Numbered from the stretch's first letter, positions 10,194 through 22,140 are shown. The stretch is 64,000 nt of DNA from Limnephilus marmoratus (GCA_917880885.1 OU862920.1:35499019-35563018); one strand, 5' to 3'. Numbers and translations are program-made. Notes: generated by a model not told the origin, from the letters alone.

Positions 10194-10861
10194 TTTCGTC
10201 AATTTTCATTTTATGTCCGCCATTTTTGCAATCAACGTCTTTTTTTTGCAAATTGTGGTTCATGCGCATTCTGCATTGATGCTACCTATAACGTTTTTTT
10301 TTTTTTTTAATTTAAAGTTTAAAATGATTTTATACTTTCAATAGTGTTTTGTTGTTCAAATGTACATTTGAAAGCAGCAAAAATTTCGTGAATGAAAATA
10401 AATTTTATATTGAAAAAAAAAAAACCCTTTGAAAATGTAAAACGCAAACTCGACTGGTTATTAGTTTATTCTTATTATTAATTACTCGAATTATTAGCTA
10501 ATTACATTTTATTGCCTTCGATAAAGTGCGTGCCACTGGTACTTTTATTTAATATGCCCATAATTTTTTAGTTTAAATTAATTATGGTAAATTTGTTACT
10601 AAAGAATTCAAAAACGTTCTTTATTATTACTTCAATTAATTCTGAGGGTAATTAAATTAATTGAAATATTTTATGGTTTCTTAACATTTTCATCGAAATA
10701 TGTATTTTCTTCTTGGTATCTCTTTTTTGCCTTCTCTCATTGTAGGTTGTCAATTTTTTTTTTTAAATATTTATTTTATCTTTTCGTCGACATTCTTGCC
10801 AGAGCAATGCAGTGGAGTTTGGCGGTAATTTATATATGTTCCGCTAATCATTAGTTGAGAT
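10194..10861. other. No gene seen
   Basis: AT-rich, homopolymer-rich spacer. No frame above 60 codons and no recognisable repeat. Confidence 0.45.
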
Positions 10862-12290
10862 TGTAGCGACGGGCTACCATAATAATATGAGCCATCCGCA
10901 GCATAACCTAGAACCTTCGAGATTTTATGTACAAATGCGCGCATACAGCCAAAAAGCTTCGAGACTCGAGACGAAGGCGCACCGGTCTACCTGCTGCTTC
11001 TAGAATCATGGCGGCTCTACAAGCCATTAACCTTCCAGCCTCCGCCCACGTCGAAGACCGACTACATCGCCACGATCACACTCCACCACCGTTTGTCTTC
11101 ACTATACACGGTGTTTGGCATCGGCTTGGAGGATTCGCCACCGTTTATCTCTACCATCACGATTCGCATGCATCATCTTCACCAACCACGGTGTCGAGCA
11201 GCCCAGTGGAGTTTATCCTTACCCGCCCTGGTATAAGTAACATATGTTTACTCCTTCAAGGCTCTCGCAAGATTCTAATTTTTTTTGTTAAACGAAGCTA
11301 CATTTATTTATTTTGAACTAATCTAGACCTCCAGTGTCCTTGCATACGTTGTTAGTAAGCAGTATGCAAGTGCTTAACAGGAAAAAAAAGCAAAAAATAG
11401 GTTAGTAAGACAAAGATAAATTAAACAGGGCAAAAGAAAAACTCATTCATGAGGCTCTATGAGGCGGCATTGCATCTGTAAAAACCTGCAAGCACCTCCG
11501 TAAAATAGAGGACCAGTGGAGGTTATCCACCTCTTACCCGCCCTGGTATAAGTAACAGATGGTTACTCCTTCAAGGCTCTCGCCAGATTCTATTTTTTTT
11601 GTTAAACGAAGCTACTTTTATTTATTTTGAACTAATCTAGACCTCCAGTGTCCTTGCATACGTTGTTAGTAAGCAGTATGCAAGTGCTTAACAGGAAAAA
11701 AATGCAAAAAATAGGTTAGTAAGACAAAGATAAATTAAACAGGGCAAAAGAAAAACTCATTCATGAGGCTCCATGAGGCGGCATTGCATCTGTAAAAACC
11801 TGCAAGCACCTCCATAAAATAAAGGACCAGTGGAGGTTATCCACCTCTTAACCGCCCTGGTATAAGTAACAGATGGTTACTCCTTCAAGGCTCTCGCCAG
11901 ATTCTATTTTTTTTTGTTAAACGAAGCTACTTTTATTTATTTTGAACGAATCTAGACCTCCAGTGTCCTTGCATACGTTGTTCGTAAGCAGTATGCAAGT
12001 GCTTAACAGGAAAAACAAAATGCAAAAAATAGGTTAGTAAGACAAAGATAAATAGAGGACCAGGAAGACCCGTGATCTTCACCGCCAGATGACCACAATA
12101 TCATCAAGTCTCCGCCCAACGCACGTTGTGCACAGATCCAAATCTCGCCGTGATGTGATCAGACCGTGATATCACCCATCGTGATACATACACACAACAG
12201 TCTACGTAATAAATACACAATGAAGAGACATTGCATCTCTCTTAACCATTACCCATAGAATCATACTTGATCATTATGTACTTATTTTTG
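10862..12290 (+). mobile_element. LTR-like repeat related to the solo LTR, with internal tandem array
   Basis: Starts TGTAGCGAC like the LTR at 7154. Near its 3' side it shares GAAGACC(C/T)GTGATCTTCACCGCC with it, then has AATAAA at 12208-12213 followed by TTGCATCTCTCTTAACC. No clear flanking duplication could be found. A 315-bp tandem repeat interrupts the middle. The frame at 10927-11316 is part of this unit and has no domain. Probably a second, divergent LTR that expanded internally. Confidence 0.5.
11221..12063 (+). repeat. Tandem repeat, about 315-bp unit, 2.6 copies
   Basis: The segment CCGCCCTGGTATAAGTAAC recurs near 11223, 11538 and 11852, giving periods of 315 and 314 bp. The copies are nearly identical. 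The third is cut short after the GACAAAGATAAA segment and joins the shared 3' part of the LTR-like unit. Confidence 0.9.
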
Positions 12291-13348
12291 ACACTTCTCG
12301 TGATACTGTCAAGATACGAGTTTTTTTTTCTAGCTAAGCCTTGTGTGAAAAAATTTTCTAATTATTTTGAGTAAGATGCAACCCAAACGCGCGTGGAAGG
12401 GGAAATCACTTATTGAAATTTGCCTTTGAATAATCTTAGTCATAAATCATGTTAACAAGGAACACATGTTAGAAATGCAATCGTTGTTAGATATGAAAGG
12501 AATCTATTGAACTGAACCTTTTGTTGATGTTACCGCTGTGAAATCGGTTTTGTTCCCTGATTCATTTATGTCTATTCTCAGGAAGAACAATTCAAATGAA
12601 AGACCAAAGAGCTATAAATCTCTTGTTGGCGCGCGACTGATTGCGACAGAAATTATTCGGAAACTTGGAAGAAACTTCGAGCTTAAAATGAGGTGAATTA
12701 TTGCGAAGCTAATGTAAATTAAACAGCGTTTCTTTATATACTTCATTACTTGCTTTACTACTCGATATTGCCGGATTTCACTTTTTTTATTTTTGAGAAA
12801 GATTGTAAAAATAATCATCTCTTATTCTTTAGTATATTTGTGTAAATCTTTGAAGACGTGGTGGGTTGGTGTGTAAGTTTTAACAAATTTTCTAGAGGGG
12901 TAGACTCTTTCTGTGTCGTCTCACACCACAAAGAAAGAACAACATTCAAAACAAAATGTTGTAAATGTAATCCGGAGATGGATGGCATAATGTAAATAAT
13001 CTAATTTTACTTCTTGAAATCTTTAATTCCCTTATCGATGGCCATACATTACCCACTGCAATTGATTTCATGTCATGTTCCTAATAGAGTTATGCGAACT
13101 AAAAATATCTTTCACCGCAACGATAATGTCAAAACCAATTCGTTATTATGTACATATATATATAACGCAATACAACGCAAACACAGCTTAGGTAACCAAT
13201 ATACGGAAGTAGCAGATACATATTTTTAATAACACCAAAATAACAGTATTTAGTATGCGTTTTGTTTTCTTTAGTTGCTTCGTAATCCTTGAAAATTTAT
13301 GTTAATTTGAATCATATTACTCGTAATAAGTTAACATTGCTTTGCAAT
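12291..13348. other. No gene seen
   Basis: About 1 kb of AT-rich, apparently low-copy sequence. Small frames at 12612-12818 and 13014-13229 show no domain. Confidence 0.4.
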
Positions 13349-13507
13349 TTTTTTTAAGTGAAACTTCTTTACGCACGCTCGACTTGGAGAGTAAGCTGGT
13401 GAATGCGTGACGAGAGCGTTATGAAAAGTGTGATCGGGCGAGGCGAACGGTCGGGCAAGGCGAACGGAAGTTGAGACGGAGATTAGTGAAGTTTTCTTTT
13501 TTTTTGC
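13349..13507 (-). mobile_element. HINE-like element, subfamily D, 3' part
   Basis: The minus strand reads CTCAACTTCCGTTCGCC... through ACGCATTCACCAGCTTACTC to GCGTGCGTAAAGAAGTTTCACTT. The core block recurs at 32079-32249, 44688-44944 and 63287-63443. The 5' end is missing. Confidence 0.65.
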
Positions 13508-13514
13508 CAGTTTA

Positions 13515-13868
13515 CTTTAAAGTGGTTTGAAGATTGGATATTGATTTACAAAAATAAAAATGTTTTTTTTTTTGATTTCGTAGGATCCGAACCCCCGTTC
13601 GCCTGATGTCTGTCTCTCTGTCCGCTGAGACTTGTCAGGCACCTTGCCAACTACGCTATGGAAGGTACGCGCCGTGGTGCGAATTTATAGTATTATATTA
13701 GAACCGAGTGTTTGTGTAGAACTGAACGTATTTCCGATTCACCCGAATTTCAATTCACCAGCGGCGCTAAAAAAGTTTCACTTCAAAAGTGATGATGAAA
13801 TATTGGAAGATATTGTGTGGGTGAAGGTTTCACTTCTACCGCGTGTGAACTGCATTCGATTTTTTTTA
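13515..13868 (+). mobile_element. HINE-like composite, mirror copy of 15646-16104
   Basis: A long-form fragment (13563-13781), with the tRNA-like core inverted and 3' end GCTAAAAAAGTTTCACTTC, abuts a minus-orientation end fragment (13785-13866) finishing CGATTTTTTTT. The same two-part join, in reverse, is found at 15646-16104. The open frame around 13632-13931 is non-functional repeat sequence. Confidence 0.6.
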
Positions 13869-14687
13869 CCGTTTGTACCTTCTCTTATCGGTGGTTTCAT
13901 CAGAGCAATCTTCATCCAGTATACAGCTTGACAAAACTCTGCTCAAAATCAGTCACCCAGGTTTCGAACCCATGAAATGCAACGTCATCAATACAATCAT
14001 TATGAAGTTTGTTCAAAGTATTACTGAAATAGGGGTAACCGATGATTATGTTTGACCATAGATCATTACAGTCAAGATCATCAAAATTCAATAAAACTAC
14101 ACAGCTTTTCTGGTTATATTTTAGAGATTATTGAAAATACATTCAACTTGCCTTACATTTGAAAAAAAAAATCAAGACGCCATTTTATTGTTACACTTGA
14201 ATAAGAAAGAAGATTGTTGAAGCTGGTTTATAACTACCAGTTATTTACAAAAGAAACAATAGGAAATTTCTAAAACAAAGTTTCAGTAGTTCCTTCAAAA
14301 TTACTTGAAAAATATAAATAACGCTGAGAATTTATGCAAAGTTTCAGCTTTTGTTTGCAAAAGTTGAAGATAATCAAATTACTTTATTACGGTATACTGT
14401 TTCGTAAAATTTATTGTTAAGGGGAACGGCTGTGCGGCCCGCCATACAACAACTAATTTTGGATTTGAGGCCAATTCCAATCCAAACGGAAAAAAATTTA
14501 TAAGAAAGTATGGCAAATCTAACGAATATGTGCTATTTTATTTATTTTGTATTTTAAACGACAAATTAAAGGCAATTAAATTTTTTTATTTTGCATGCTT
14601 TTAGAGACATGTATGACATGTTTAGTCGGTTAATTGTATTTACAAATAACATAATCAATGATTTTTTTTTAAAATTAAACATCTGAT
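13869..14687. other. No gene seen
   Basis: AT-rich low-copy sequence without accepted frames. Confidence 0.4.
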
Positions 14688-15018
14688 GGCCGTGGTAGTC
14701 CAGCGGAAAGGCTCTTGACTCGCACACCGAAGGCCGCGGGATCGAATCCCGGCGTGGCAAATAAATTTTATTTGATTAATTTGTGATATTTCACAATTTA
14801 TTCATTTAAAATAATATATGGTATATTTGCGGCACATTCCAGAGTGGAAGATACTCTCAGTATCGCCCTGGTGTAAGACCACCATTCAGAATTGTAACGT
14901 TGCTTGAAATGGCATTAGCCGTGTTTGGTGACCAGATCTGAATAGCCAGGTACTTCCTCACCTTCCTCTTCCCTATCTTCTTCCCCTCCCCACTACCTTC
15001 GTCCTCACAACATACCGT
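14688..15018 (+). repeat. S1-family SINE, 3'-truncated
   Basis: tRNA-like head with GTAGTCCAGCGGAAAGGCTC and GGATCGAATCCC, then the S1 body up to the CCTCACAACATACC segment. The last part and A-tail are missing. It is more diverged than the copies at 4.5 and 47 kb, hence older. Confidence 0.82.
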
Positions 15019-15280
15019 AGAAATTTGTATTCATATATGACAAATTTATGTTCCAACATAAGTCGGTCGTTTGTAATTTGAATTTACACCCACTAAATAC
15101 CCTATTAAATCATTTTTATTTTATACATAGTACAAAGAGTAAACATATGTATTTTGAATAATTATGATTTACTGACAAATAATTGCCAAAGTTGCCAATA
15201 AAATCATGAAAATTTGAATTTTTTAATAGCCTATCTTTAAACAGTATAAAGCAAAGTCGCTCCCGCTGTCTTCACGTTTA

Positions 15281-15539
15281 GGGTGGGTTTCTTCATTTAC
15301 CGAGAATGCTAAATGCAATGCTAATTGTAAAAGTAAAAGGTCGAAATTTAAAATTTAAACGAATTTTCTATGCATTTGACCGTTTACTTTTACAATTAGC
15401 TTTGCATTTACCGAGCTGCTAAATGCAATGCTAATTGTAAAAATAAACGATCGAAATTTAAAAATTTCTATGCATTTTACCGTTTACTTTTACAATTAGC
15501 ATTGCATTTAGCATTCTCGGTAAATGAAGAAACCCACCA
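15281..15539. mobile_element. Palindromic MITE with TTA target duplication
   Basis: Left GGGTGGGTTTCTTCATTTAC is inverted at the right end (15520-15539). TTA flanks both sides (15278-15280 and 15540-15542). The interior is two smaller palindromes built on GCATTGCTAATTGTAAAAG and its inverse. GGG-start termini with a TTA duplication fit the PIF/Harbinger group (inference). Confidence 0.75.
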
Positions 15540-15645
15540 TTAGACTTTTTAAACTACGCAACGGATTTTCATGTGGTTTTCACCAATAGATAGAGTGATT
15601 CATGAGGTAGGTTTAGAGTAAATAAGAGTAGGTACAAACGGTAAA

Positions 15646-15724
15646 AAAAATCAAATGCAGTTCACACGCGGTAGAAGTGAAACCTTCACCCACACAATAT
15701 CTTCCAATATTTCATTATCACTTT
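15646..15724 (+). mobile_element. HINE-like 5' end fragment
   Basis: Begins TCAAATGCAGTTCACACG after an A-run, then GGTAGAAGTGAAACC and a TCACCCACACAATATC segment. It is joined to the next, opposite-facing copy, as in the mirror composite at 13.5-13.87 kb. Confidence 0.6.
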
Positions 15725-16104
15725 GGAAGCGAAACTTCTTTAGCGCCGCTAGTGACTTGAAATTCGGGTGAATCGGAAATACGTCACAACTCAGTTCTAC
15801 ACAAACACTCGGTTCTAATATAATACTGTAAATTCGCACCACGGCGCGTACCTTCCATAGCGTAGTTGGCAAGGTGCCCGACAAGTCTCAGCGGCCAGAG
15901 AGAGAGACATCAAGCGAACGTTTCGAATTTTTGAACCTTTCGGGGGTTCGAATCCTACGAAATCCAAAAGAAAAACATCTTTATGTTGTGAAATTAATAT
16001 CCATTCTTCAAACCACTTAAAAAAATACGAGAAATAATAGAAAACGACCTCTAGCGACTTTCTAGTTTCACTTCTACCGCGTGTGAAATACACACTCTGA
16101 TTTT
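15725..16104 (-). mobile_element. HINE-like element, long form with tRNA-like core
   Basis: The minus-strand 5' end at 16104 is TCAGAGTGTG followed by ACACGCGGTAGAAGTGAAAC. The 3' end near 15725 is CGGCGCTAAAGAAGTTTCGCTTC. The tRNA-like core spans about 15860-15965 with GGTTCGAATCCT. The right boundary is 9 bp from the next Helitron. Confidence 0.68.
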
Positions 16105-16113
16105 TATTATTTA

Positions 16114-16405
16114 CTAGCAGACCCGGCCACACGTGGCTGTGGCTAACGAAACACAACGCCATTACCCAACCTTTATAAAATCCATACCACCCGCTTCCCG
16201 CTTGCCAGCTGCCCGCTGCCCGCTGCCTGAAATGAATATTTGAATTTCTCGGCTTTTCTCTACCATAATAAGCATTTAATATACATTATAAACGTTTCTC
16301 TTGAATCACTCTATCTGTTGGTGAAAACCGCATGAAAATCCGTTACGTAGTAAAGATCTATGCGCACTTACATTTTGAACGACTTCATTTTATACTATGT
16401 AATGA
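16114..16405 (-). mobile_element. Non-autonomous Helitron, HelA family
   Basis: On the minus strand it starts A|TCATTACATAGTATAAAATG and ends with stem CCACA-loop-TGTGG, a CGGGTCTG spacer and CTAG|T. These are the canonical Helitron features (5' TC, 3' hairpin plus CTRR, insertion between A and T). No Rep/helicase frame, 292 bp. Contains a CCCGCTG heptamer repeat near 16205-16228. Confidence 0.82.
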
Positions 16406-16780
16406 TTTTCATTATTTCGTTCTCATGCTCCAATTATTTCTCGTGTTAAAATTATACTGCCTTTATTTATGTATGTATGTAAAAGCCATCTGGGCGTAAA
16501 ATAAACAAATAAATAATATAATATAAATAAACCTGTGCCATTGAAGAAGAACAAGAATGGGTAAAACTCCCGAAAGTTATTCCAATAAAAATAATAAAGC
16601 TATCTTCTTAGAGTCTTTTTAAGCATCAATCAAAGTTAATTCTTTCTTCCTAGCGCGATTACCAAAACAAAACCTTGTTATGACAAAATTACATTACCGA
16701 CTCACGAAATAGCCATTATTCATTTACGGGTCGGACAAATACTGTATCTACATAATACATTAAGTAACTATTTAAGTACT
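16406..16780. other. No gene seen
   Basis: AT-rich sequence without accepted features. Confidence 0.4.
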
Positions 16781-16975
16781 TTGGGAGGCGGGCTTACATA
16801 CCGCCCGGATGCTCGGATTCATGGGCCTCGTCCGGGTCTTAGCGCGACTGTGCCTACCCACCAACTATGGCAGGCCGGATCGGAAGTGACTTGTTGAGAG
16901 AGATCTTTTGATCTCTTCAGCAGAAGTCTCTCGGAACATCGCCTTCCACCGCAAAACCGGAAAACAGTTTTAATA
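16781..16975 (+). repeat. Unclassified repeat family E, first half
   Basis: GC-richer block with TTCATGGGCCTCGTCCGGG, TGCCTACCCACC and GGCAGGCCGGATCGG. It matches the first half of 46255-46655 and the inverse of part of 42262-42590. It may be the head of an A-tailed retroposon. Confidence 0.55.
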
Positions 16976-17027
16976 TGTCGTAATTTTGATTTTAATTATT
17001 TTAATTTTATTTTGTATATATTGTTAA

Positions 17028-17503
17028 CTAGCTGGTACCCGGCGTGCGTTGCTATGCCATTAAATAAAAATTTGTTTCTCCCTGCGTGTCCTTTCCCATT
17101 CATCCCGTTCCACTTCTGGGTCCCCTTCCCCTCTCGCGTTCCCACTCCGCCTCCTCCACCTGTCCCCATCTCACTCCTCTCCCCCCCCTTCCCCTGTCCC
17201 GCTAATCCCCCTTCCGAATTCCCCTCCCCACTCCCAGGTTCTCCTCCCCCCCTCCCGCATTCCATACATTCAGTTTTCAAACAGCTCGCGCGCCACCTAT
17301 TGCATTTTTTGTACAAATTTCATAATACCAGAGCTTACCACTCTTACCAGTAGTTTTATACAAACCTTGTCCTGACAATAACGAACACCAACAAAATAAT
17401 TATCCAATTTGGTGCAGTCGTTCGGAAGTTATGCGCGAACATACATTTCCACGGTTTATCTTGACTTATTTTATAATAATAGATTGATTACTATATATAT
17501 AGA
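17028..17503 (-). mobile_element. Non-autonomous Helitron, HelB family
   Basis: The minus strand starts A|TCTATATATATAGTAATC. It ends with an imperfect hairpin (GGCAT/ACGCC), then GGGTACCAG and CTAG|T. The interior is a purine-rich block that, read on the plus strand, gives a spurious Pro-rich frame (17012-17353). Full counterpart at 50995-51749. Confidence 0.75.
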
Positions 17504-18271
17504 TTTTTAAAGATTGTATTTTTCCTTTCGAGGGGTGCAGACATACGTTCACCATTTGTCTAATTTTCGACAGTTGACATTTAGTGTGTAAGAAAGAGGG
17601 GCAGTAACATGTTTAAGAATAAAAGTCAAACAATCAGCGCATTGACATTTGACGTTTTTGAATTTTTGGAATTCACTCACTATTCAATATTATACTTATC
17701 ACAATATTGCTGCAGCTCTTTCAAAAGATGAGAATTCGTTCCATTCAAAATGTACGATGAAAACAATTTTATTCATAATTTTTTTTCGTGAATTTTTCCG
17801 ATGTTTTCATAGCTATTCTGCTATTCGGGGCGGATACAAATTCAATAAATCATTACAATAATACCTAACACTATAATACTCTCTGAACCTACTAAGGTCT
17901 AAACATGTCTATTGTCTAATTGAATAAAAACACTATTAAATTAGATTTGCTTTAAATAAAAAAAATATATTACTTGGAATTTCACGAACATAAAATAACA
18001 ATAAACATGTTATTTGAAGACACGCCGCGCCGCTGGCTTACCGATATTCTGAGAATAAAACCCAAACCAGAAACGATATACAATTTAAGCATTTAATCAT
18101 TCAAACTAAAACCTATACCAATATAGTCAAAAAAATAAACCTAAAATAACAGAAATAAGTACGTTTTGGAAAACTATTTTAAATTATTTAGTTAATTTCT
18201 TAGGAAAATTTATTTAGTTAATTTCTTTGGAAAGAAAATTAAATATTAATTTTTTAATAAGAACATATTAC
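17504..18271. other. No gene seen
   Basis: AT-rich sequence. The frame at 17649-17861 has no recognisable domain. Confidence 0.4.
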
Positions 18272-18519
18272 TTTATATAACTTTTGGAGGTTATTTCCAT
18301 CAATGAAATATATCATTGAAGAAAAAGATAACACTAATAATCTAAACGAAAATATAAAAGAGAACAAGAAACAGAAAAATAGAAAAAGATAACGTTCGCA
18401 CATGGTACTCGAACGCAGAACCTCTTATCTAACCGGGACGTGCGCTCTTACCAATTCAGCCATTTCCACTTTCTAAGAAACCGTCATAATTGCCAATGTC
18501 ATATTTAAAATTTTTAGAG
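18272..18519 (-). repeat. S2-family tRNA-derived element
   Basis: Minus-strand tRNA-like head at about 18392-18468, with ATGGCTGAATTGGTAAGAGC (A box) and GCGTTCGAGTACC (B box). The body continues to 18272 with the AGAACAAGAAACAG and AATCTAAACGAAAATA blocks shared with 2843-3205. It abuts the TTAA of the next element. Confidence 0.75.
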
Positions 18520-19258
18520 TTAAGGCGGTACACAATCCTAATAATTTTTGTTTGCACAAAACTCACATTTCAATCATTTCCGGCGAATTCGTAACTATAA
18601 TAACTTTTATTTCCATACCGCACAAGGGATGCGAGTCATTTGTATGTTAGATTGATAAATCAGTACCTTACTACTAACATATTTTACGTACAATGATTAT
18701 AAAACTTTTTAACGCGTTTTTCAACTATAAAGTTAGCGGTAAGCACCAGATTTTATTTTTCTATACGATGAATTAATAACTTCGGGAGGACAACATGGAG
18801 ACACATTTTAAATATTTCTAACACGTTCTTCAGAATTAATTAAAATGGACGCGGCGGAAAAGTCGAAACTCCCAAACATGCTAGGGTGAATTCGACCGTG
18901 CGTTCGTCCAATACGCCGTGCCGCGGCGTATATTGGTTTACACGCTTTCTTTACTTATACCCACATTATTTTTCGTCTTCCTCTTTTCTTTGATACGGCA
19001 AATTCGACAGCAGTTCCATCCAAAAGGCGAATCGCGGGTCGCAATTTGTGAACACGGCTTCTTCACTTACGTCGTTAAGATTCTGAATATATTTTATGGT
19101 ACGTTTCCACGCTTGCCAAGGCTTGGCAAGCCTCCACAAGCTCCAAGCGTCCACAAATCTCGCTTGGCATTTGGAAGTCGTTTGACCTACACCCGAGCAT
19201 GGTGGACGCCGAACTTGTGTCGGCTATTGCGTTTGGTTTATCAAACTTTTATTTGAAA

Positions 19259-19768
19259 CTAGCAGACCCGGCCACACGTTGCTGTGGCTAACGAAACACA
19301 ACGCCATTACCCAACCTTTATAAAATCCACACCATCTGCTTGCCAGCTGCCCGCTGCCTGAATTGAATATTTGAATTTATCGACTTTTCTCTACTATAAT
19401 AAGCATGTATTATACATATAAACTAATTAACTCGCCACTAATTATACAATGCTTGCAATGCAACACTGGATATTTTAAAAGGGAAAATCAAATACCTACT
19501 TACTCTAGGACATCTATTTTCCAATTTCTTCCGTAGAACGAATTTCAAAAGTGACTATAGAACGGCCCGCCAGCCGTTTTAAATCGCACAAAAATATGTT
19601 TTCTTTGAATTTCTCGGCTTTTCTCTAATATAATTTACATGTATTATACATATAAACATTCCTCTTCAATCATTCTATCTATTGGTGAAAACCGTATGAA
19701 AATCCGTTGCGTAGTTTAAAAGATTAACGCGCACATCCGTTTTGAACGACTTCATTTTATACTATGTA

Positions 19769-19772
<4 letters not shown>
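19259..19772 (-). mobile_element. Non-autonomous Helitron, HelA family
   Basis: 3' end CTAG at 19259-19262, preceded on the minus strand by the stem CCACA/TGTGG. The 5' end is the TC of ...TCATTACATAGTATAAAATG near 19772. The exact 5' base is unclear because a (GAT)n microsatellite begins at that point. Nested in the left half of the TTAA unit. Confidence 0.8.

Positions 19773-19814
<42 letters not shown>
19769..19814. repeat. (ATG)n microsatellite
   Basis: About 15 ATG/GAT units directly at the Helitron 5' boundary. The other HelA copies have only one or two such units, so this is an expansion after or at insertion. Confidence 0.95.
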
Positions 19815-19815
<1 letters not shown>

Positions 19816-19904
19816 ACAAGCAAAGTGTAACAAAAACAAGGAAAGCTCGACGACCACGAAGATGATGGATGATACAGATTCATAAAAATCGTCCCAGGTC
19901 ACTT

Positions 19905-20022
19905 CGCACAAAGAGGAGACATTATCTCACAGGCTAAATCCTGTAGATTTTTGTCTCTTTTTAGTACCACTTTTTCGTTTCATCGAGTTTCAAATCACAA
20001 CGGTGCTAAAGAAGTTTTCGTT
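19905..20022 (+). mobile_element. HINE-like 3' end fragment
   Basis: Contains AGGCTAAATCCTGTAGA, TTTCATCGAGTTTCAAATC and ends CGGTGCTAAAGAAGTTTTCG, the C-subfamily 3' module seen also at 31833 and 39505. Confidence 0.6.
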
Positions 20023-21411
20023 TCAAAAATAATGATCGCAATTGGGACCCGAACTCGAGGATCACTTGTCTTATATAAAATTATTTTGTATTATAAAAAA
20101 GTTATTTTAACAAAAATCGTATATTTTTTTACTATAATAAATAGTAAATCATCAACAAATTATTATTTATTTATTTTGACTTTTTAGGTAAATCCAGTCG
20201 CAATAAATTACATAACATAAGTGCATTAAAATTATATACTTATACATTTTAATAAGTCTGGCACGCCTCATACGTGACATACATATGTCTCGTAATGATT
20301 TTTATCATAGACCGCATGAAGCAAAAACGGCGTGCATTCGCCGTCAGTTCTAAAGTTCCACTGAGCGTTTGCCGAGGCTTGACGCTGGATTCGACCCCAA
20401 CTGGATCGGCGGCAAGCTCTCGCAAGCTCTTGCAAGCCTACGCAAGCCAAGCCAAACGACCTGTTTACACGTTTGAGCTTGTGTACTCTTGCTGAGACTT
20501 AGCAAGCGTGGAAACGTAGCATTAGGGTATATTGTCGTCTTACCAATATTTTATTCGACTAAAAAATTAAATAAATGAAGCTAGTGTTATTTTCCGTATC
20601 TTGAAGTCATTCACAGACCAAAACGCAAACTAGACATGTAAAATGAAGCATTTTTACATTTTTTTAACGGATAGCACTAATATTATACCTTCCTACATGC
20701 CACATTTAAAAAATATTAACCAAAAGAAATTACCCGAAAGATTCTGTAAATAAGGGTAACCACTGAGCGCGAATTCGTTTTTCCAACCAGCTCTATTTTC
20801 AGAACAAACTAAAAACGTAGGTACAAATTAAGCATTTAATCATTCATTTACGTATCAGACGAGCAGTGTGTGTACCTACATTGTGTGCCTATTTGCATGT
20901 TTGCCGGGGGCCTGGCGGGCTTGCGGGCGGACCGACCGGTGGAGGTATACAAATATGTGTCCAGCGCTCGGAGTATTCCGGGGTTTACCCAGTGCGAGCG
21001 GCCGGAATGGCTATAATCGGGTGCACTGACTCTCCGCAAAAGTACCCAATTACCGACGGGACAAAAATAACCTTTTGGACGATCAATATCACTTTTGTAA
21101 ATCCATTCATAATATAATATTGGCTGTGCGAAAATATATTTGTCATTTATGTTTTTGTGTACGGAAGGACACTGTTTTGCCTTATCGCTAAGGATCGTGA
21201 CCTCAACTCAAATTGCTTAATTGAACCAGGCTTTACCACTCCACGTGTCCTGCGCAGAATGAAGAATCGCGGTAACCGATGTTCTGGACGCTTTATCACT
21301 TGACCGAAGATCTTCTTCTTCACATCATCAATGACCGTGAGCTTCTTTAGTTCTAGTTCTCAGTTTGGTGAGCAAGGGGTTCAGAGTATATAATCAATAA
21401 TAGTATTATTA
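20023..21411. other. Interior of the TTAA unit, no gene accepted
   Basis: Includes a GC-richer block (20330-20520) with repeated GCAAGCT/GCAAGCC motifs related to 19100-19160. It also includes GCATTAGGGTATATTGTCG (20519), which recurs inverted near 22510. Frames at 20268-21117 are short and without domains. Confidence 0.45.
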
Positions 21412-21665
21412 AAGGGAAATTTCTATAGCCCCGTTGTGAGTAGGAATTCAGATGAAACGGAAATGACGCATACAGCACCCGTGAAGCATAAAACTCCTAT
21501 CAAGGCTCCTATTGGTTGAGATATAAAACGGAAATGACGCCAGGTCTGCGCTCATTGGCTGCTTTGATTATGACCTCACTTATCTAGGCTTCTTGGTTCT
21601 TCATTGGTTGAGATTGTTTTGGTAAAGTTTCGCTTCTACCGCGTGTTAACTGCACTCGATTTTTT
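21412..21665 (-). mobile_element. HINE-like element, short form (subfamily C)
   Basis: The minus-strand 5' end is TCGAGTGCAGTTAACACGCG followed by GTAGAAGCGAAAC. The 3' end is CACAACGGGGCTATAGAAATTTC. The GATGAAACGGAAATGACGC and GGTTGAGAT blocks occur twice inside, showing an internal duplication. Confidence 0.68.
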
Positions 21666-21776
21666 TTTAAACATATTAAAATAGTTTATCTATTAACAAG
21701 TTCTGTTATGTAATTTTTATTACGCGTGACAACTGTTTCTCTGAAGGCATTATCAAACTGCGGTTATACCAAGTAA

Positions 21777-22140
21777 CTAATTAACTAACCAACACGCCGT
21801 TTCTCCGCAGGGGTAGACAGAGACGACGGGCCGCCAAACAACTCGGTCTTTGCACATACTACTTGCCTCACTCATATTCATACATTGTCTCATAAATACT
21901 TTTCTATTATTCTGATTTTTGATATGGCCGGAATCAAGTATCTGATTCGATACTTGATCGTGCCATGTCTTCCTTGGGCGTCCCCGACTTTTTCTTTCAT
22001 TCACATTTGTGTCATATTTATATTCTTCCTACACCACTCTCTTCGTTTATTCACTCTACATGCCCAACCCATCTGAGGATCATATTTATATCATTTCTGG
22101 AAAGGTCGTTACTCTAGTCGTTACGTGAATTATTTAAAAA
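21777..22140 (-). pseudogene. LINE C-terminal fragment
   Basis: The minus strand encodes SRGRPRKTWHDQVSNQIL...CKDRVVWRPVVSVYPCGE, the C-terminal tail of the same non-LTR retrotransposon as at 57250-58372, with upstream frame breaks. It ends in a degenerate TTAG-rich tail (21767-21790). Truncated and dead. Confidence 0.8.

Noticed and set aside
13632..13931. Conserved 99-codon frame, similar to the minus frame at 15651-15884
   Set aside because: The similarity is due to two copies of the HINE-like composite; the frame spans a tRNA-like core and element ends.
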